From: Actinomycetota bacterium
GTDB lineage: Bacteria > Actinomycetota > Actinomycetes > S36-B12 > UBA5976
DNA length: 7,730 bases
Direction of reading: 5' to 3'
Assembly (NCBI GenBank): GCA_009704345.1
Contig: WLEH01000037.1
Location: 1 to 7,730 of the forward strand
The number at the start of each line of letters is the position of its first letter. Positions within the stretch are counted from its first letter, which is position 1. Made by a program: the position numbers and the translations under genes. This document shows positions 1 to 6,023 of the stretch, piece after piece. Under the pieces are notes generated by a model, which saw only the letters and a list, made by a program, of their open reading frames with translations, was not told the DNA's origin and ran no database searches.

Positions 1-67
1 ACGTTGGATCCTTAAGTTGAGCGTGCTGCGAACAAAACCAAGTGTATTGGTTCTAAGGTCAGGGGCT

Positions 68-946
68 GTGACCAAGCGCAATAGCTCCGTAAGTGGCGTA
101 CTGGCCTTGGTTACAACCGTACTCTGCTTCGGTGGGGCATACCCAGGAATCATTGCGGCTGAACAGAGTTTTTCACCTGGCCCGCTAGTACTACTGCGCT
201 CAATGATGGTAACGGCGCTGTTGGCACTATTTGCAGTTTTGATGAAAATCAGTATGCACATCTCGTTTCGAGATTTAATGCTGACTGCCGCAATTGGCCA
301 GCTTGGCATTTCAATGTATCAATGGTTTTTGTATGAAGGTCAACAAGTTTCCAGTGCTGGCACAGCAGCAACGGTAATAAACATGGCACCAGTAGTAACG
401 CTGCTCGCTTCCACATTCTATTTAAAGGAAAAAGTTCCACTGCGACGTTGGCTAGGTGTTTGGCTCGCCGTTGCTGGCGTCGTCGTACTTGGTTTTTCTG
501 GTAGCACCACCGATAGCACTGGGTTGCCACTATTGATAGTTGCCGCAGTTGGGCTTGGTTTGTATTCAGTTTTTTTAAAACCACTAGTGGTGAAATATCA
601 CCCATTAAGCATAACCTTGCATGCCACCTGGCCAGGTGCAATTTTGTTTAGTTGGACAGCACCGACACTCTCAGATCAAGTGCAAACTGCAACTCAAACT
701 GCTTGGCTTGGTGCGCTAGGACTAGCAGTTGTGGTTTCAGCTGGCGGATATGTGGCTTGGGCAAAAGCGGTACAACTTCTTGAAGTTTCTCGAGCAACAA
801 TTGTTTATTACTTGGTACCGCCAGTTGCCATCTTTTACACTTTTGTGTTGTTTGGGCAAAAGCCTTTACCGCTGGAATATCTGGGAATCCTAATTGTTAT
901 CGCTGGTGTTGCTATTGCACTTACAGGGCGTAAAGCAAATGTCTAA
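68..946 (+). CDS. EamA/DMT-family membrane transporter
   Basis: This is a drug/metabolite transporter superfamily permease of the EamA type, an inner-membrane carrier whose substrate cannot be told from sequence. From GTG at 68 the product is 292 aa, the usual family length. It is almost entirely hydrophobic, fitting about ten membrane segments in two repeats (roughly residues 10-142 and 154-286). Each repeat ends in the typical pattern: 'APVVTLLASTFYLKEKVPL' then 'RRWLGVWLAVAGVVVL' in the first, and 'VPPVAIFYTFVLFGQKPL' then 'EYLGILIVIAGVAIAL' in the second. The second repeat has GQ where many relatives have GE. I chose GTG 68 because AAGG lies 8-9 nt upstream and the first helix starts soon after. 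TTG 17 and GTG 23 are alternatives, and the frame stays open to the window edge. The gene overlaps the lipid kinase start by 8 nt, so the two are probably co-transcribed. Confidence 0.88.
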   Translation: MTKRNSSVSGVLALVTTVLCFGGAYPGIIAAEQSFSPGPLVLLRSMMVTALLALFAVLMKISMHISFRDLMLTAAIGQLGISMYQWFLYEGQQVSSAGTAATVINMAPVVTLLASTFYLKEKVPLRRWLGVWLAVAGVVVLGFSGSTTDSTGLPLLIVAAVGLGLYSVFLKPLVVKYHPLSITLHATWPGAILFSWTAPTLSDQVQTATQTAWLGALGLAVVVSAGGYVAWAKAVQLLEVSRATIVYYLVPPVAIFYTFVLFGQKPLPLEYLGILIVIAGVAIALTGRKANV

Positions 947-1841
947 TCAAGAGCGGGACTGCCTGTTACTGGTAAATCCAATCTCTGGTGGTGGAAAGGC
1001 ATTAAAGAAATATCAACACATTGCCAATCAATTAGCAGAAAGTGGCTATCAAGTTCGAACCCATATTTCAGTTAATGAGACTGATTTAATGAAACAAGTT
1101 CAAACAGTCATTGAGCCAATCATCTTCTTACTAGCAGGGGATGGTTCGCTCCGAGTGGCAGCGGAAGTTATTGTGAAAAATAATCTCAAGGTGCTATTAG
1201 CGCCGCTCCCAGCAGGGCGCGGCAATGATTTTTGCGCTGTACTTGGTATTCCGAAAGATCCGATAGCTGCAGTCAATCATGTAATTCAAACTCCTACTGA
1301 ATTAAGTGTTGATGTGATTTCAGTTAACGATGAGCGAATTGCGCTTGGTGCAGTAAGTATTGGAATCGATGCGAAGGCTGCTGGTATTGCTTTTGACATT
1401 CAACAGCAAGGGAATACCTGGCTGCGAGGAGCGCCGTTGTATGTTCTCTCCGCCCTTAAGGCATTGCGTGGCTGGAGCAGCATTCCGATATCAGTTTCAA
1501 TTGATCAGCAACCATTTCAGAGTCAAAACATCTGGCTATTTGTGGTTAGTAACTCTGGCCAATTTGGCGGAGGGATGAAAATTTCACCCACCTCGAAATT
1601 AAATGACGGCAAATTAGAGATTATTTCAGTTGGCGAAGTTACAAAATTTGATTTCATCAAGACGTTACCAAAAGTGTTTTTTGGAAAGCATCTAAATCAC
1701 CCAAAGCTTGAATTGTTAAGTGCTGCGGAAATCGCAGTCAACTCACCCCGAGCTATTTTGACTTTTGCTGATGGTGAGCCTATTGGACATACGCCGTTAT
1801 CGATCAAAGTAATTCCAGCAGCGTTAAAGATCCTGAAATAA
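939..1841 (+). CDS. Diacylglycerol kinase family lipid kinase
   Basis: The product belongs to the DAGK_cat/YegS-like family, ATP-dependent kinases acting on diacylglycerol or related lipids at the membrane surface. In actinobacteria such enzymes feed phosphatidic acid back into phospholipid synthesis. From ATG 939 it is 300 aa, a normal length. Visible motifs are NPISGGGKA (residues 13-21, N-terminal phosphate-binding motif), AGDGSLR (66-72, the GGDGT nucleotide-binding motif in a variant form), PAGRGNDF (91-98), NSGQFGGGMKISP (205-217), NDGKLEI (222-228) and ADGEP (277-281), the last two being family C-terminal landmarks. An upstream in-frame start at 894 was not used, because it would run 53 nt into the transporter gene and add a hydrophobic leader the family lacks; AGGG at 925-928 lies about 10 nt before ATG 939. 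The gene follows the transporter with an 8-nt overlap and is closed by a hairpin directly after the stop. The exact lipid substrate is not determinable. Confidence 0.93.
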   Translation: MSNQERDCLLLVNPISGGGKALKKYQHIANQLAESGYQVRTHISVNETDLMKQVQTVIEPIIFLLAGDGSLRVAAEVIVKNNLKVLLAPLPAGRGNDFCAVLGIPKDPIAAVNHVIQTPTELSVDVISVNDERIALGAVSIGIDAKAAGIAFDIQQQGNTWLRGAPLYVLSALKALRGWSSIPISVSIDQQPFQSQNIWLFVVSNSGQFGGGMKISPTSKLNDGKLEIISVGEVTKFDFIKTLPKVFFGKHLNHPKLELLSAAEIAVNSPRAILTFADGEPIGHTPLSIKVIPAALKILK

Positions 1842-1873
1842 CAATTGGGTGACAGTTTCCTGTCACCCAATTG
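1842..1873 (+). terminator. Perfect 14-bp hairpin terminator after lipid kinase
   Basis: Bases 1842-1855 (CAATTGGGTGACAG) are the exact reverse complement of 1860-1873, separated by a TTTC loop. The hairpin begins at the base after the lipid kinase TAA. There is no T-tract after the stem, so it is the U-less type often seen in actinobacteria, or an RNA 3'-end stabiliser. It could act on either strand, but the only gene ending here is on the + strand. Confidence 0.8.
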
Positions 1874-2031
1874 CACGGGTTGAGACTTCCGCGATTCGCC
1901 CGCGGTCTCCTGCCCCCGATACTGCGAATCAAACTAGATGCCGATCTCATCTCGATACCCGGGGTGCCAATCGATTGTGTCCAAACCTCAAGTAATGGTT
2001 GAGAGATATCAAAAATTTACATTCAAAAGTA
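1874..2031. other. Intergenic stretch without a recognisable gene
   Basis: I see no supported protein or tRNA gene here. It holds several short inverted repeats: 1882-1909 (listed separately), GATG 1937-1940 with CATC 1948-1951, TCGAT 1952-1956 with ATCGA 1970-1974, and GCCCCCG 1912-1918 facing CGGGGTGC 1960-1967 with a bulge. Both strands were checked for a tRNA T-arm and acceptor fold and none closed. The right end becomes AT-rich just before the promoter at 2032. It may be an upstream regulatory zone for the RNA that follows, or the remnant of another structured element. Confidence 0.4.
1882..1909. repeat. Hairpin with ATTCGCC/GGCGAAT loop
   Basis: CCGCG (1889-1893) pairs with CGCGG (1901-1905) around a 7-base loop ATTCGCC, and GAGA (1882-1885) pairs with TCTC (1906-1909) outside a small bulge. 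Read on the - strand, the core is the same hairpin as the terminator core at 2262-2278: 15 of 17 bases are identical, and the two differences form a compensating base pair. It could be a - strand terminator or an inverted repeat flanking the RNA locus. Confidence 0.5.
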
Positions 2032-2060
2032 TTGACAATTATTTTCTGAAGGAGTTTTCT
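2032..2060 (+). promoter_or_regulatory. Candidate sigma70-type promoter for the structured RNA
   Basis: A perfect TTGACA (-35) lies at 2032-2037. With a 17-base spacer the -10 hexamer is TTTTCT (2055-2060), a poor match that lacks the conserved second A. The placement is nevertheless coherent: initiation about 7 bases later falls at 2067, one base before the 5' strand of the RNA's closing helix. The GAAGGAG at 2048-2054 looks like a Shine-Dalgarno, but no start codon follows at a usable distance. Confidence 0.5.
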
Positions 2061-2066
2061 AGGCCT

Positions 2067-2285
2067 ACGCATCAACTGGATGGCTATCGCCCACGAAAGT
2101 GGAGGCTAATCCCGCGAATAACTGAATCATTCAACCTACGTTCCTTGGCGACAAGATGAGTGTTAACCGAGTGAAGTTATTGGAGATGAGAGCGAAAGCT
2201 CTCACACAGTTGTTACCGATCGAAAGATCAGGAAGACAACGAGGCAGATGCGGCAAAACCCCCTCGGGCGAATCGAGGGGGTTTT
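2067..2285 (+). ncRNA. Structured noncoding RNA, raiA-motif-like candidate
   Basis: About 220 nt fold into a compact RNA. The ends are joined by CGCATC (2068-2073) with GATGCG (2247-2252). Inside are four hairpins capped by GNRA tetraloops: CCAC-GAAA-GTGG (2091-2102, extended by GGAT 2078-2081 with ATCC 2109-2112), CTTG-GCGA-CAAG (2144-2155), TGAGAGC-GAAA-GCTCTCA (2187-2204) and GATC-GAAA-GATC (2218-2229). The last sits inside GTTGT (2209-2213) with ACAAC (2236-2240), leaving an asymmetric internal loop. TAAC 2164-2167 with GTTA 2176-2179 adds another stem. CAACTG (2073-2078) and CAGTTG (2207-2212) are complementary and could form a long-range contact that competes with GTTGT/ACAAC. The hairpin terminator at 2255-2285 ends the transcript, and a TTGACA promoter sits at the right distance upstream. 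It lacks the signatures I know for tmRNA, RNase P RNA and SRP RNA. The order of blocks recalls the raiA-motif RNA of Firmicutes and Actinobacteria, from memory only. Confidence 0.72.
2255..2285. terminator. Bidirectional hairpin terminator between ncRNA and trmB
   Basis: AAAACCCCCTCG (2255-2266) is the exact reverse complement of CGAGGGGGTTTT (2274-2285), with a 7-base loop GGCGAAT. The strong GC stem carries four A on one side and four T on the other, so it presents a short U-tract in both directions. On the + strand it ends the structured RNA; on the - strand it lies 15 bases past the trmB stop. Confidence 0.9.
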
Positions 2286-2300
2286 GTACTTCTCCGAACT

Positions 2301-2951
2301 TTACTTTTTGACTCCGATGAATTCGTGGATTGAACGGCCAGCATCTAGCGCGCGTCGTTCAAATTTGGTGACTGGTCGCCAAGTTGGTCGCTCTACTAAC
2401 TCAGAGACAATAAGTCCATCAGTGTTAGATAGCACTTTACGCATTTGCACGCCATAGTCATCCCAATCGGTGATGGTATGAAAAATGCCACCCGGCTTGA
2501 GCTTAGTGAGTAAGAAATCCACGATCTCTGGTTGAATGATGCGGCGGCGATGATGTCGAGTTTTTCGCCAGGGATCGGGAAACCAAATACGAAATTCCGC
2601 AACAGACTCATCTGGTACTAATTCATTAATCACATCAAGGGCATCTTTAATGACTACTTTGATGTTGGTAAGTTCTGCTTCTGCTGCCTTATAAATCAAA
2701 CTTCCTACACCGGGAGTGTGCACTTCCAAGCAAATCAGAAAATCATTAGGGTTAGTAGCTGCCAACGCTAATGCAGCCTCACCCATGCCGCTGCCAATCT
2801 CAATTACGATACGTTTACTTGGCGCAAGCTGATTAAAATCCCATGGCGTACTTGGCATTTCATACTCTGGCAGCAAATGCTCTAGCGCATACTTAGCGCC
2901 AGTTGATGGTCGCGAGCGTCTAGGATGAAAAGTGCGAAGGTCGTTTAGCAT
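2301..2951 (-). CDS. trmB: tRNA (guanine-N7-)-methyltransferase
   Basis: TrmB transfers a methyl group from S-adenosylmethionine to N7 of G46 in the variable loop of many tRNAs; it is cytosolic. The product is 216 aa, normal for the family. The Rossmann SAM-binding motif is EIGSGMGEA at residues 51-59, with the acidic strand end LEVHT at 75-79. The family signature FPDPWRKTRHHRRR spans 124-137 with D126 and P127 in the catalytic/tRNA-binding region, followed by TDWDDY at 161-166 and TKFERR at 195-200. The ATG at 2951 directly follows the stop of the GNAT gene (TAA then ATG, zero spacing), so translation is probably coupled and the two form one transcript. The 3' end is closed by the bidirectional terminator at 2255-2285. 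Nothing in the sequence looks broken. Confidence 0.96.
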   Translation of the reverse strand: MLNDLRTFHPRRSRPSTGAKYALEHLLPEYEMPSTPWDFNQLAPSKRIVIEIGSGMGEAALALAATNPNDFLICLEVHTPGVGSLIYKAAEAELTNIKVVIKDALDVINELVPDESVAEFRIWFPDPWRKTRHHRRRIIQPEIVDFLLTKLKPGGIFHTITDWDDYGVQMRKVLSNTDGLIVSELVERPTWRPVTKFERRALDAGRSIHEFIGVKK

Positions 2952-3425
2952 TTAGTACAAACTCTTTTTAATAACCGATACTGGGTGGTTTGCCACCGTT
3001 GCTGTTCGCAGAAATTCCCAATCCATTTTCTGATACCACTGCAGTTTGTTTTCAGTGTATGCGAAAACTTCGCGATAACCCAACGCGACAGCATGATCCA
3101 ATAACTCATGCACAATCATTCGGCCAGCGCCTAATCTTCTGTGCTTTGGTGTGACAAATATTGCTGCTAACCATGGTCCCGGCTCATTTGAGCCTGGCAG
3201 CTCATCATCTGAAACCAATGAACCGATCCCAATTAACTTGGTGCCCAGCAGTGCTGAAACAGTGACCGGCAATCCTGATCGGAAATCGCCGGTCTTGTAT
3301 AAGTTTAGGTACCACTGTGCGGTGTCGTTCGGAAATGAGTCTCGCCAAGCTTTGATACTCCATGCTGCCGCCAGCGATCGGATCGCTCGATCTGGCGGCA
3401 GTATCGACACTGTAATTGGGCTCAT
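2952..3425 (-). CDS. GNAT-family N-acetyltransferase
   Basis: This is a GCN5-related acetyltransferase that uses acetyl-CoA to acetylate an amine; the acceptor is unknown. From ATG 3425 it is 157 aa. Motif A is clear: the beta4 strand PWLAAIFVTP (84-93) followed by the acetyl-CoA pyrophosphate loop RRLGAGR (96-102) and an amphipathic helix. The C-terminal part holds the typical NKLQWYQKMDWE (126-137), where Y131 matches the position of the usual general-acid tyrosine. TTG 3452 in the same frame would add nine residues; I prefer ATG 3425 because the family N-terminus begins at ITVSIL. A TATCTT hexamer (positions 3446-3441, - strand) could be the -10 of its promoter, though no good -35 stands with it. 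It sits immediately upstream of trmB with no gap. A link to ribosomal protein or tRNA modification is tempting but not shown. Confidence 0.88.
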   Translation of the reverse strand: MSPITVSILPPDRAIRSLAAAWSIKAWRDSFPNDTAQWYLNLYKTGDFRSGLPVTVSALLGTKLIGIGSLVSDDELPGSNEPGPWLAAIFVTPKHRRLGAGRMIVHELLDHAVALGYREVFAYTENKLQWYQKMDWEFLRTATVANHPVSVIKKSLY

Positions 3426-3461
3426 GAGCCGATCTTGCCAAAGATAGGCCAAGATTTGGTT

Positions 3462-4334
3462 ATGGCAGGCAGCGATTATGCGTATCCGCCCCCATCTGAC
3501 GGTAGACCGTTTCGGTTGATGATGGGGCTGCGAACCATGCCAGCAGAAAATTGGATCGAGACTGGACCTGAGTTAACCGGGCAACTGCTAGAGCGAGAGC
3601 AGTTAATCTCAACCAAGCGCGCACAGGTGTTTGGCGAACTGCCGGGTTATCAAGATCCTGCAACTAAGTTCGCGGAATTGATTCTGGATAATCTAAATGA
3701 ATTTCACGCTGCGGAATATCTAGTATCAAAAGACAGCGTTGTAACTCATTTACCATCACAGCGCACAGTTGATGTTTTTCAAGATCATCCATTTTTGCAA
3801 TTGGCTAAAGTAATTGGTGAAGATTTATGTTTAATTTCTAAGGTAGAAAATCAATGGCTGCTCACCGCAGCTGCGGTAATTTATCCATCTCGATGGCAGT
3901 TAGCTGAAAAGCTGGGGAAGAATCTAGATCAAATTCACAATCCAGTTCCTGGCTATCAAGAAGTTCTGCAACCGGCAATGAGTCTTACCTTTGATAAGTT
4001 GAGTTCAGATCGGCAAGTGTGGCGGCTTAATTGGGCGCTGCATCAGGAACCAATCCTTCATCAACCAACTGCTGAATCGCAAACTGCAAATCCGGCAGAT
4101 TACTGGTGGCGAACTGAGCGTCAGACTTTGACCAAGTTGGTGGATGGCGACCATGTGTTATTCACCATTAGAAATCGAGTTGAACCGCTAGCACAGCTAT
4201 TGGCTCAGCCAGCGAATGCTCATGCATTTGCGCAGACGTTACAAACCATGACGCCAGAAACCATTGCCTATAAAGGGCTGACTAAAGATCATCAGGCGCT
4301 AGTTGATTATTTAATGAGTCGGCAGATCAGTTAA
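3462..4334 (+). CDS. DUF3445 / HODM alpha-subunit-like protein
   Basis: The protein matches the DUF3445 family, renamed for heme-dependent oxidative N-demethylase alpha-subunit-like proteins, as I recognise it by sequence. Landmarks in the 290-aa product are PFRLMMGLRTM (16-26), KRAQVFGELPG (52-62), the central IGEDLCLI (118-125), YPSRWQLAEKLG (141-152) with IHNPVPGY (158-165), VWRLNWALH (186-194), RTERQTLTKL (217-226), LFTIRNRVEPL (233-243) and YKGL (270-273). Characterised relatives oxidise N-methyl groups of small amines with a heme cofactor; which amine is used here, or whether heme is bound, cannot be read from sequence. No redox-partner subunits lie in this window. I chose ATG 3462 because the family begins shortly before the PFR..MGLR motif; TTG 3435 would overlap the promoter side of the divergent GNAT gene, 36 bp away. 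No Shine-Dalgarno is visible at either start. The 3' end overlaps the convergent deacetylase gene by 24 nt. Confidence 0.87.
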   Translation: MAGSDYAYPPPSDGRPFRLMMGLRTMPAENWIETGPELTGQLLEREQLISTKRAQVFGELPGYQDPATKFAELILDNLNEFHAAEYLVSKDSVVTHLPSQRTVDVFQDHPFLQLAKVIGEDLCLISKVENQWLLTAAAVIYPSRWQLAEKLGKNLDQIHNPVPGYQEVLQPAMSLTFDKLSSDRQVWRLNWALHQEPILHQPTAESQTANPADYWWRTERQTLTKLVDGDHVLFTIRNRVEPLAQLLAQPANAHAFAQTLQTMTPETIAYKGLTKDHQALVDYLMSRQIS

Positions 4335-5429
4335 AAGTGCTGCTGCAAGTGCAATTTCATGATCTTGTAGCGAATTAAGTTGTTGGCTTGGATAGTTATC
4401 CACCGAATCAGCAAATGGATCATCGAGCAACTTGATGCCAGAGAGTTCTTGCAACACAGCTTGGCCACAAATAGGCGAGTAGACGGCGTTGTAGCCACCT
4501 TCATGGGTCATCAGAATTCGACCTTGCGCAACTTCAGCAGCAACTTCCATTAATTGCTTTGTTAACTCGGTGTAGCCAGATGCAGTTAATAGCATCCGAC
4601 CTAGCGGATCAAAGACACATGAATCAAATCCAGAGGCAACGAAAATTAGTTCTGGTTTGAATTTTCGAAGCGCTGGAATCACTATTTCAGCAAAAACTTT
4701 TTGATAGCCCGCATTTCCAACACCGGCTGATAACGGGATGTTCAAGTTGGTGCCAAATCCGCTATTTGATCCTTGCTCCTCACGCAATCCAGTGTGGTGA
4801 GGATAGAGACGATCTTGGTGGATTGAGATAGTTAACACGGTTGGATCATCGTAAAACACATCTTGGGTCCCGTTGCCATGATGCACATCCCAGTCAATAA
4901 CTGCGATTCGACCAACATTATGTTTTTGTTGGGCATACTTAACTGCAATGGAACCATTTGCAAATAGGCAATATCCCATTCCCTGATCAGGTATGGCGTG
5001 GTGTCCTGGTGGTCGAACTAAGGCGTAGCCATTAGTGATCTCGTTTCGATAAAGGGCATCTACCATTTCCAAAATCCCACCAACACCCAATCTGGCAATT
5101 TCATACGCACCCTTGCCAAATGGAGTTGTCAAATCACCAGCATCACCGCCGAGCCGAGTTTCAGATTGTGTTTTAATGTAATCAATATGTCGTTGAGTGT
5201 GAACTAGTCGCAGTTCTGCTTCAGTGGCTAATCGGGGCTCGATTCGCTTGAGATGCTTTATCAATCCTGAAACCACAATTAGTTCATGAATTCTGCGTTT
5301 AGTATCAGCATGCTCGTAGTTTTGATACGGTTGAAGTCCGCGAGCCGGGTCTGCTGGCATATCTCCAACAAAAGTTCCGGTGTCATGCCAACCAAATACC
5401 TCGTGATAAAGATATCCAGTAGTTGTCAT
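4311..5429 (-). CDS. Class II histone-deacetylase-like amidohydrolase (HDAH type)
   Basis: This is a zinc-dependent deacetylase of the arginase/deacetylase fold, cytosolic, likely hydrolysing acetylated amines such as acetylpolyamines or acetyl-lysine. The 372-aa product is full length. The catalytic set is complete: tandem histidines H143/H144 in RPPGHHA, zinc ligands D181 and H183 in DWDVHHGNGTQ (179-189) and D269 in SGFDSCVFDPLGR, and the transition-state tyrosine Y313 in EGGYN. From memory these positions are each one higher than in the characterised bacterial HDAH (D180, H182, D268, Y312), and the N-terminal block GWHDTGT and ADTKRRIHEL also fits that group. Hence I place it nearer HDAH/class II than AcuC or HDAC8-like proteins. 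Its ATG overlaps the stop of the DUF4389 gene as ATGA, so the pair is translationally coupled. The last 24 nt overlap the HODM-like gene on the opposite strand, with no terminator visible between the two. Confidence 0.95.
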   Translation of the reverse strand: MTTTGYLYHEVFGWHDTGTFVGDMPADPARGLQPYQNYEHADTKRRIHELIVVSGLIKHLKRIEPRLATEAELRLVHTQRHIDYIKTQSETRLGGDAGDLTTPFGKGAYEIARLGVGGILEMVDALYRNEITNGYALVRPPGHHAIPDQGMGYCLFANGSIAVKYAQQKHNVGRIAVIDWDVHHGNGTQDVFYDDPTVLTISIHQDRLYPHHTGLREEQGSNSGFGTNLNIPLSAGVGNAGYQKVFAEIVIPALRKFKPELIFVASGFDSCVFDPLGRMLLTASGYTELTKQLMEVAAEVAQGRILMTHEGGYNAVYSPICGQAVLQELSGIKLLDDPFADSVDNYPSQQLNSLQDHEIALAAALLTDLPTH

Positions 5430-6004
5430 TTGGTAATTATCCTCGGATAGGAATCAGTGACCATGGCAAAGGCATAACCTGCAATGCGATTTAGATATGA
5501 AATGTATCCGATAACGAATTTACTGCCAGTTCCGGAGTATTTACCAGTTACCAGAATGACGATCCAGCTGTAGAGCGTAATTGCATAAACTCCTGGTGTT
5601 GCGATTGCTATCACAATATAGTGAGGAATTGCCAATAGCCATTTTACTAATGGTAACCACCGGTTTAACGCTTTTCCTTCAGCAACATCTGGCAGCATTA
5701 CCTTGATGTCAGTTGATTGGTTGAAGTTTGGATAGTTATCAGTGAGTAAAAAGAAATAAGCATTAGTTTTAGTGGCAAACTCGAGCATGGCATGCGAGAA
5801 AACGATCAGCCAAGCCGGATAGGAGTAAAACAGCACCATCACTAGCGCGATAAGCACTGGTAGCGCGCCTGCGCCTTCAAGGGTTGGTGCAACTAGGCTG
5901 ACGATGAAAATAGCTGGGATTGCCAAGATAGGTCGAAAGAACACTGTCAATCTTCGGCGCAGCCCTAACGTTGGCGTAATCGTGGTATCTACTTCAGTGC
6001 GCAA
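5426..6004 (-). CDS. DUF4389 membrane protein
   Basis: The 192-aa product is a DUF4389 family protein of unknown function. It has four likely membrane segments, in pairs at roughly residues 23-41 with 46-70 and 119-138 with 140-155. It is built from two similar halves: residues 21-93 run from FFRPILAIP to NAYFFLLTDNYP, and 118-187 run from PLVKWLLAIPHYIV to GYAFAMVTDSYP, so LAIP and Y-x(3,4)-TD-x-YP repeat. The block LNRWLPLVKWLLAIPH (113-128) with GKYSGTGSKFVIG (154-166) is the family core. Translation starts at TTG (6004-6002): AGGAGG lies 6 nt upstream and no ATG or GTG is in frame with similar support. The stop overlaps the deacetylase ATG (ATGA), which suggests coupled expression. The upstream gap of 82 bp is shared with divergent yajQ. 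No function is assigned; a role anchoring or assisting the deacetylase would be speculation. Confidence 0.87.
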   Translation of the reverse strand: MRTEVDTTITPTLGLRRRLTVFFRPILAIPAIFIVSLVAPTLEGAGALPVLIALVMVLFYSYPAWLIVFSHAMLEFATKTNAYFFLLTDNYPNFNQSTDIKVMLPDVAEGKALNRWLPLVKWLLAIPHYIVIAIATPGVYAITLYSWIVILVTGKYSGTGSKFVIGYISYLNRIAGYAFAMVTDSYPRIITK

Positions 6005-6010
6005 CGCCCA

Positions 6011-6016
6011 CCTCCT
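6011..6016 (-). promoter_or_regulatory. Shine-Dalgarno deciding the TTG start of the DUF4389 gene
   Basis: On the - strand AGGAGG is followed by six bases (TGGGCG) and then TTG. This near-perfect anti-16S match is the strongest ribosome binding site in the window and fixes the non-ATG start at 6004. Confidence 0.85.
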
Positions 6017-6023
6017 AGTTCAG

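Noticed and set aside
249..641. 130-codon - strand frame inside the transporter gene
   Set aside because: It lies wholly opposite a well-supported membrane protein gene, and its Cys/Leu/Arg-rich translation is typical of antisense shadow frames.
1882..1975. Possible tRNA or tRNA-like gene in the GC-rich part of the gap
   Set aside because: Neither strand gives a T-arm with flanking complementary 5-bp stem and an acceptor stem; only isolated short palindromes are present.
2048..2062. GAAGGAG as a ribosome binding site for a small gene
   Set aside because: No ATG, GTG or TTG follows within normal spacing; the purine run falls in the spacer of the candidate promoter.
1938..2159. 73-codon + strand reading frame starting with ATG 1938
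   Set aside because: It runs across the TTGACA promoter and the structured RNA hairpins, has no Shine-Dalgarno, and its translation resembles no family I know. The RNA explanation accounts for the same bases better.
2060..2290. tmRNA, RNase P RNA or SRP RNA as the identity of the structured RNA
   Set aside because: There is no tRNA-like 3' end or tag frame, no GAGGAAAGTCC-type P4 core, and no GGTCAGG...GGAAGCAG SRP loop.
3151..3447. 98-codon + strand frame opposite the GNAT gene
   Set aside because: The - strand product has clear acetyltransferase motifs; this frame has no ribosome site or recognisable domain.
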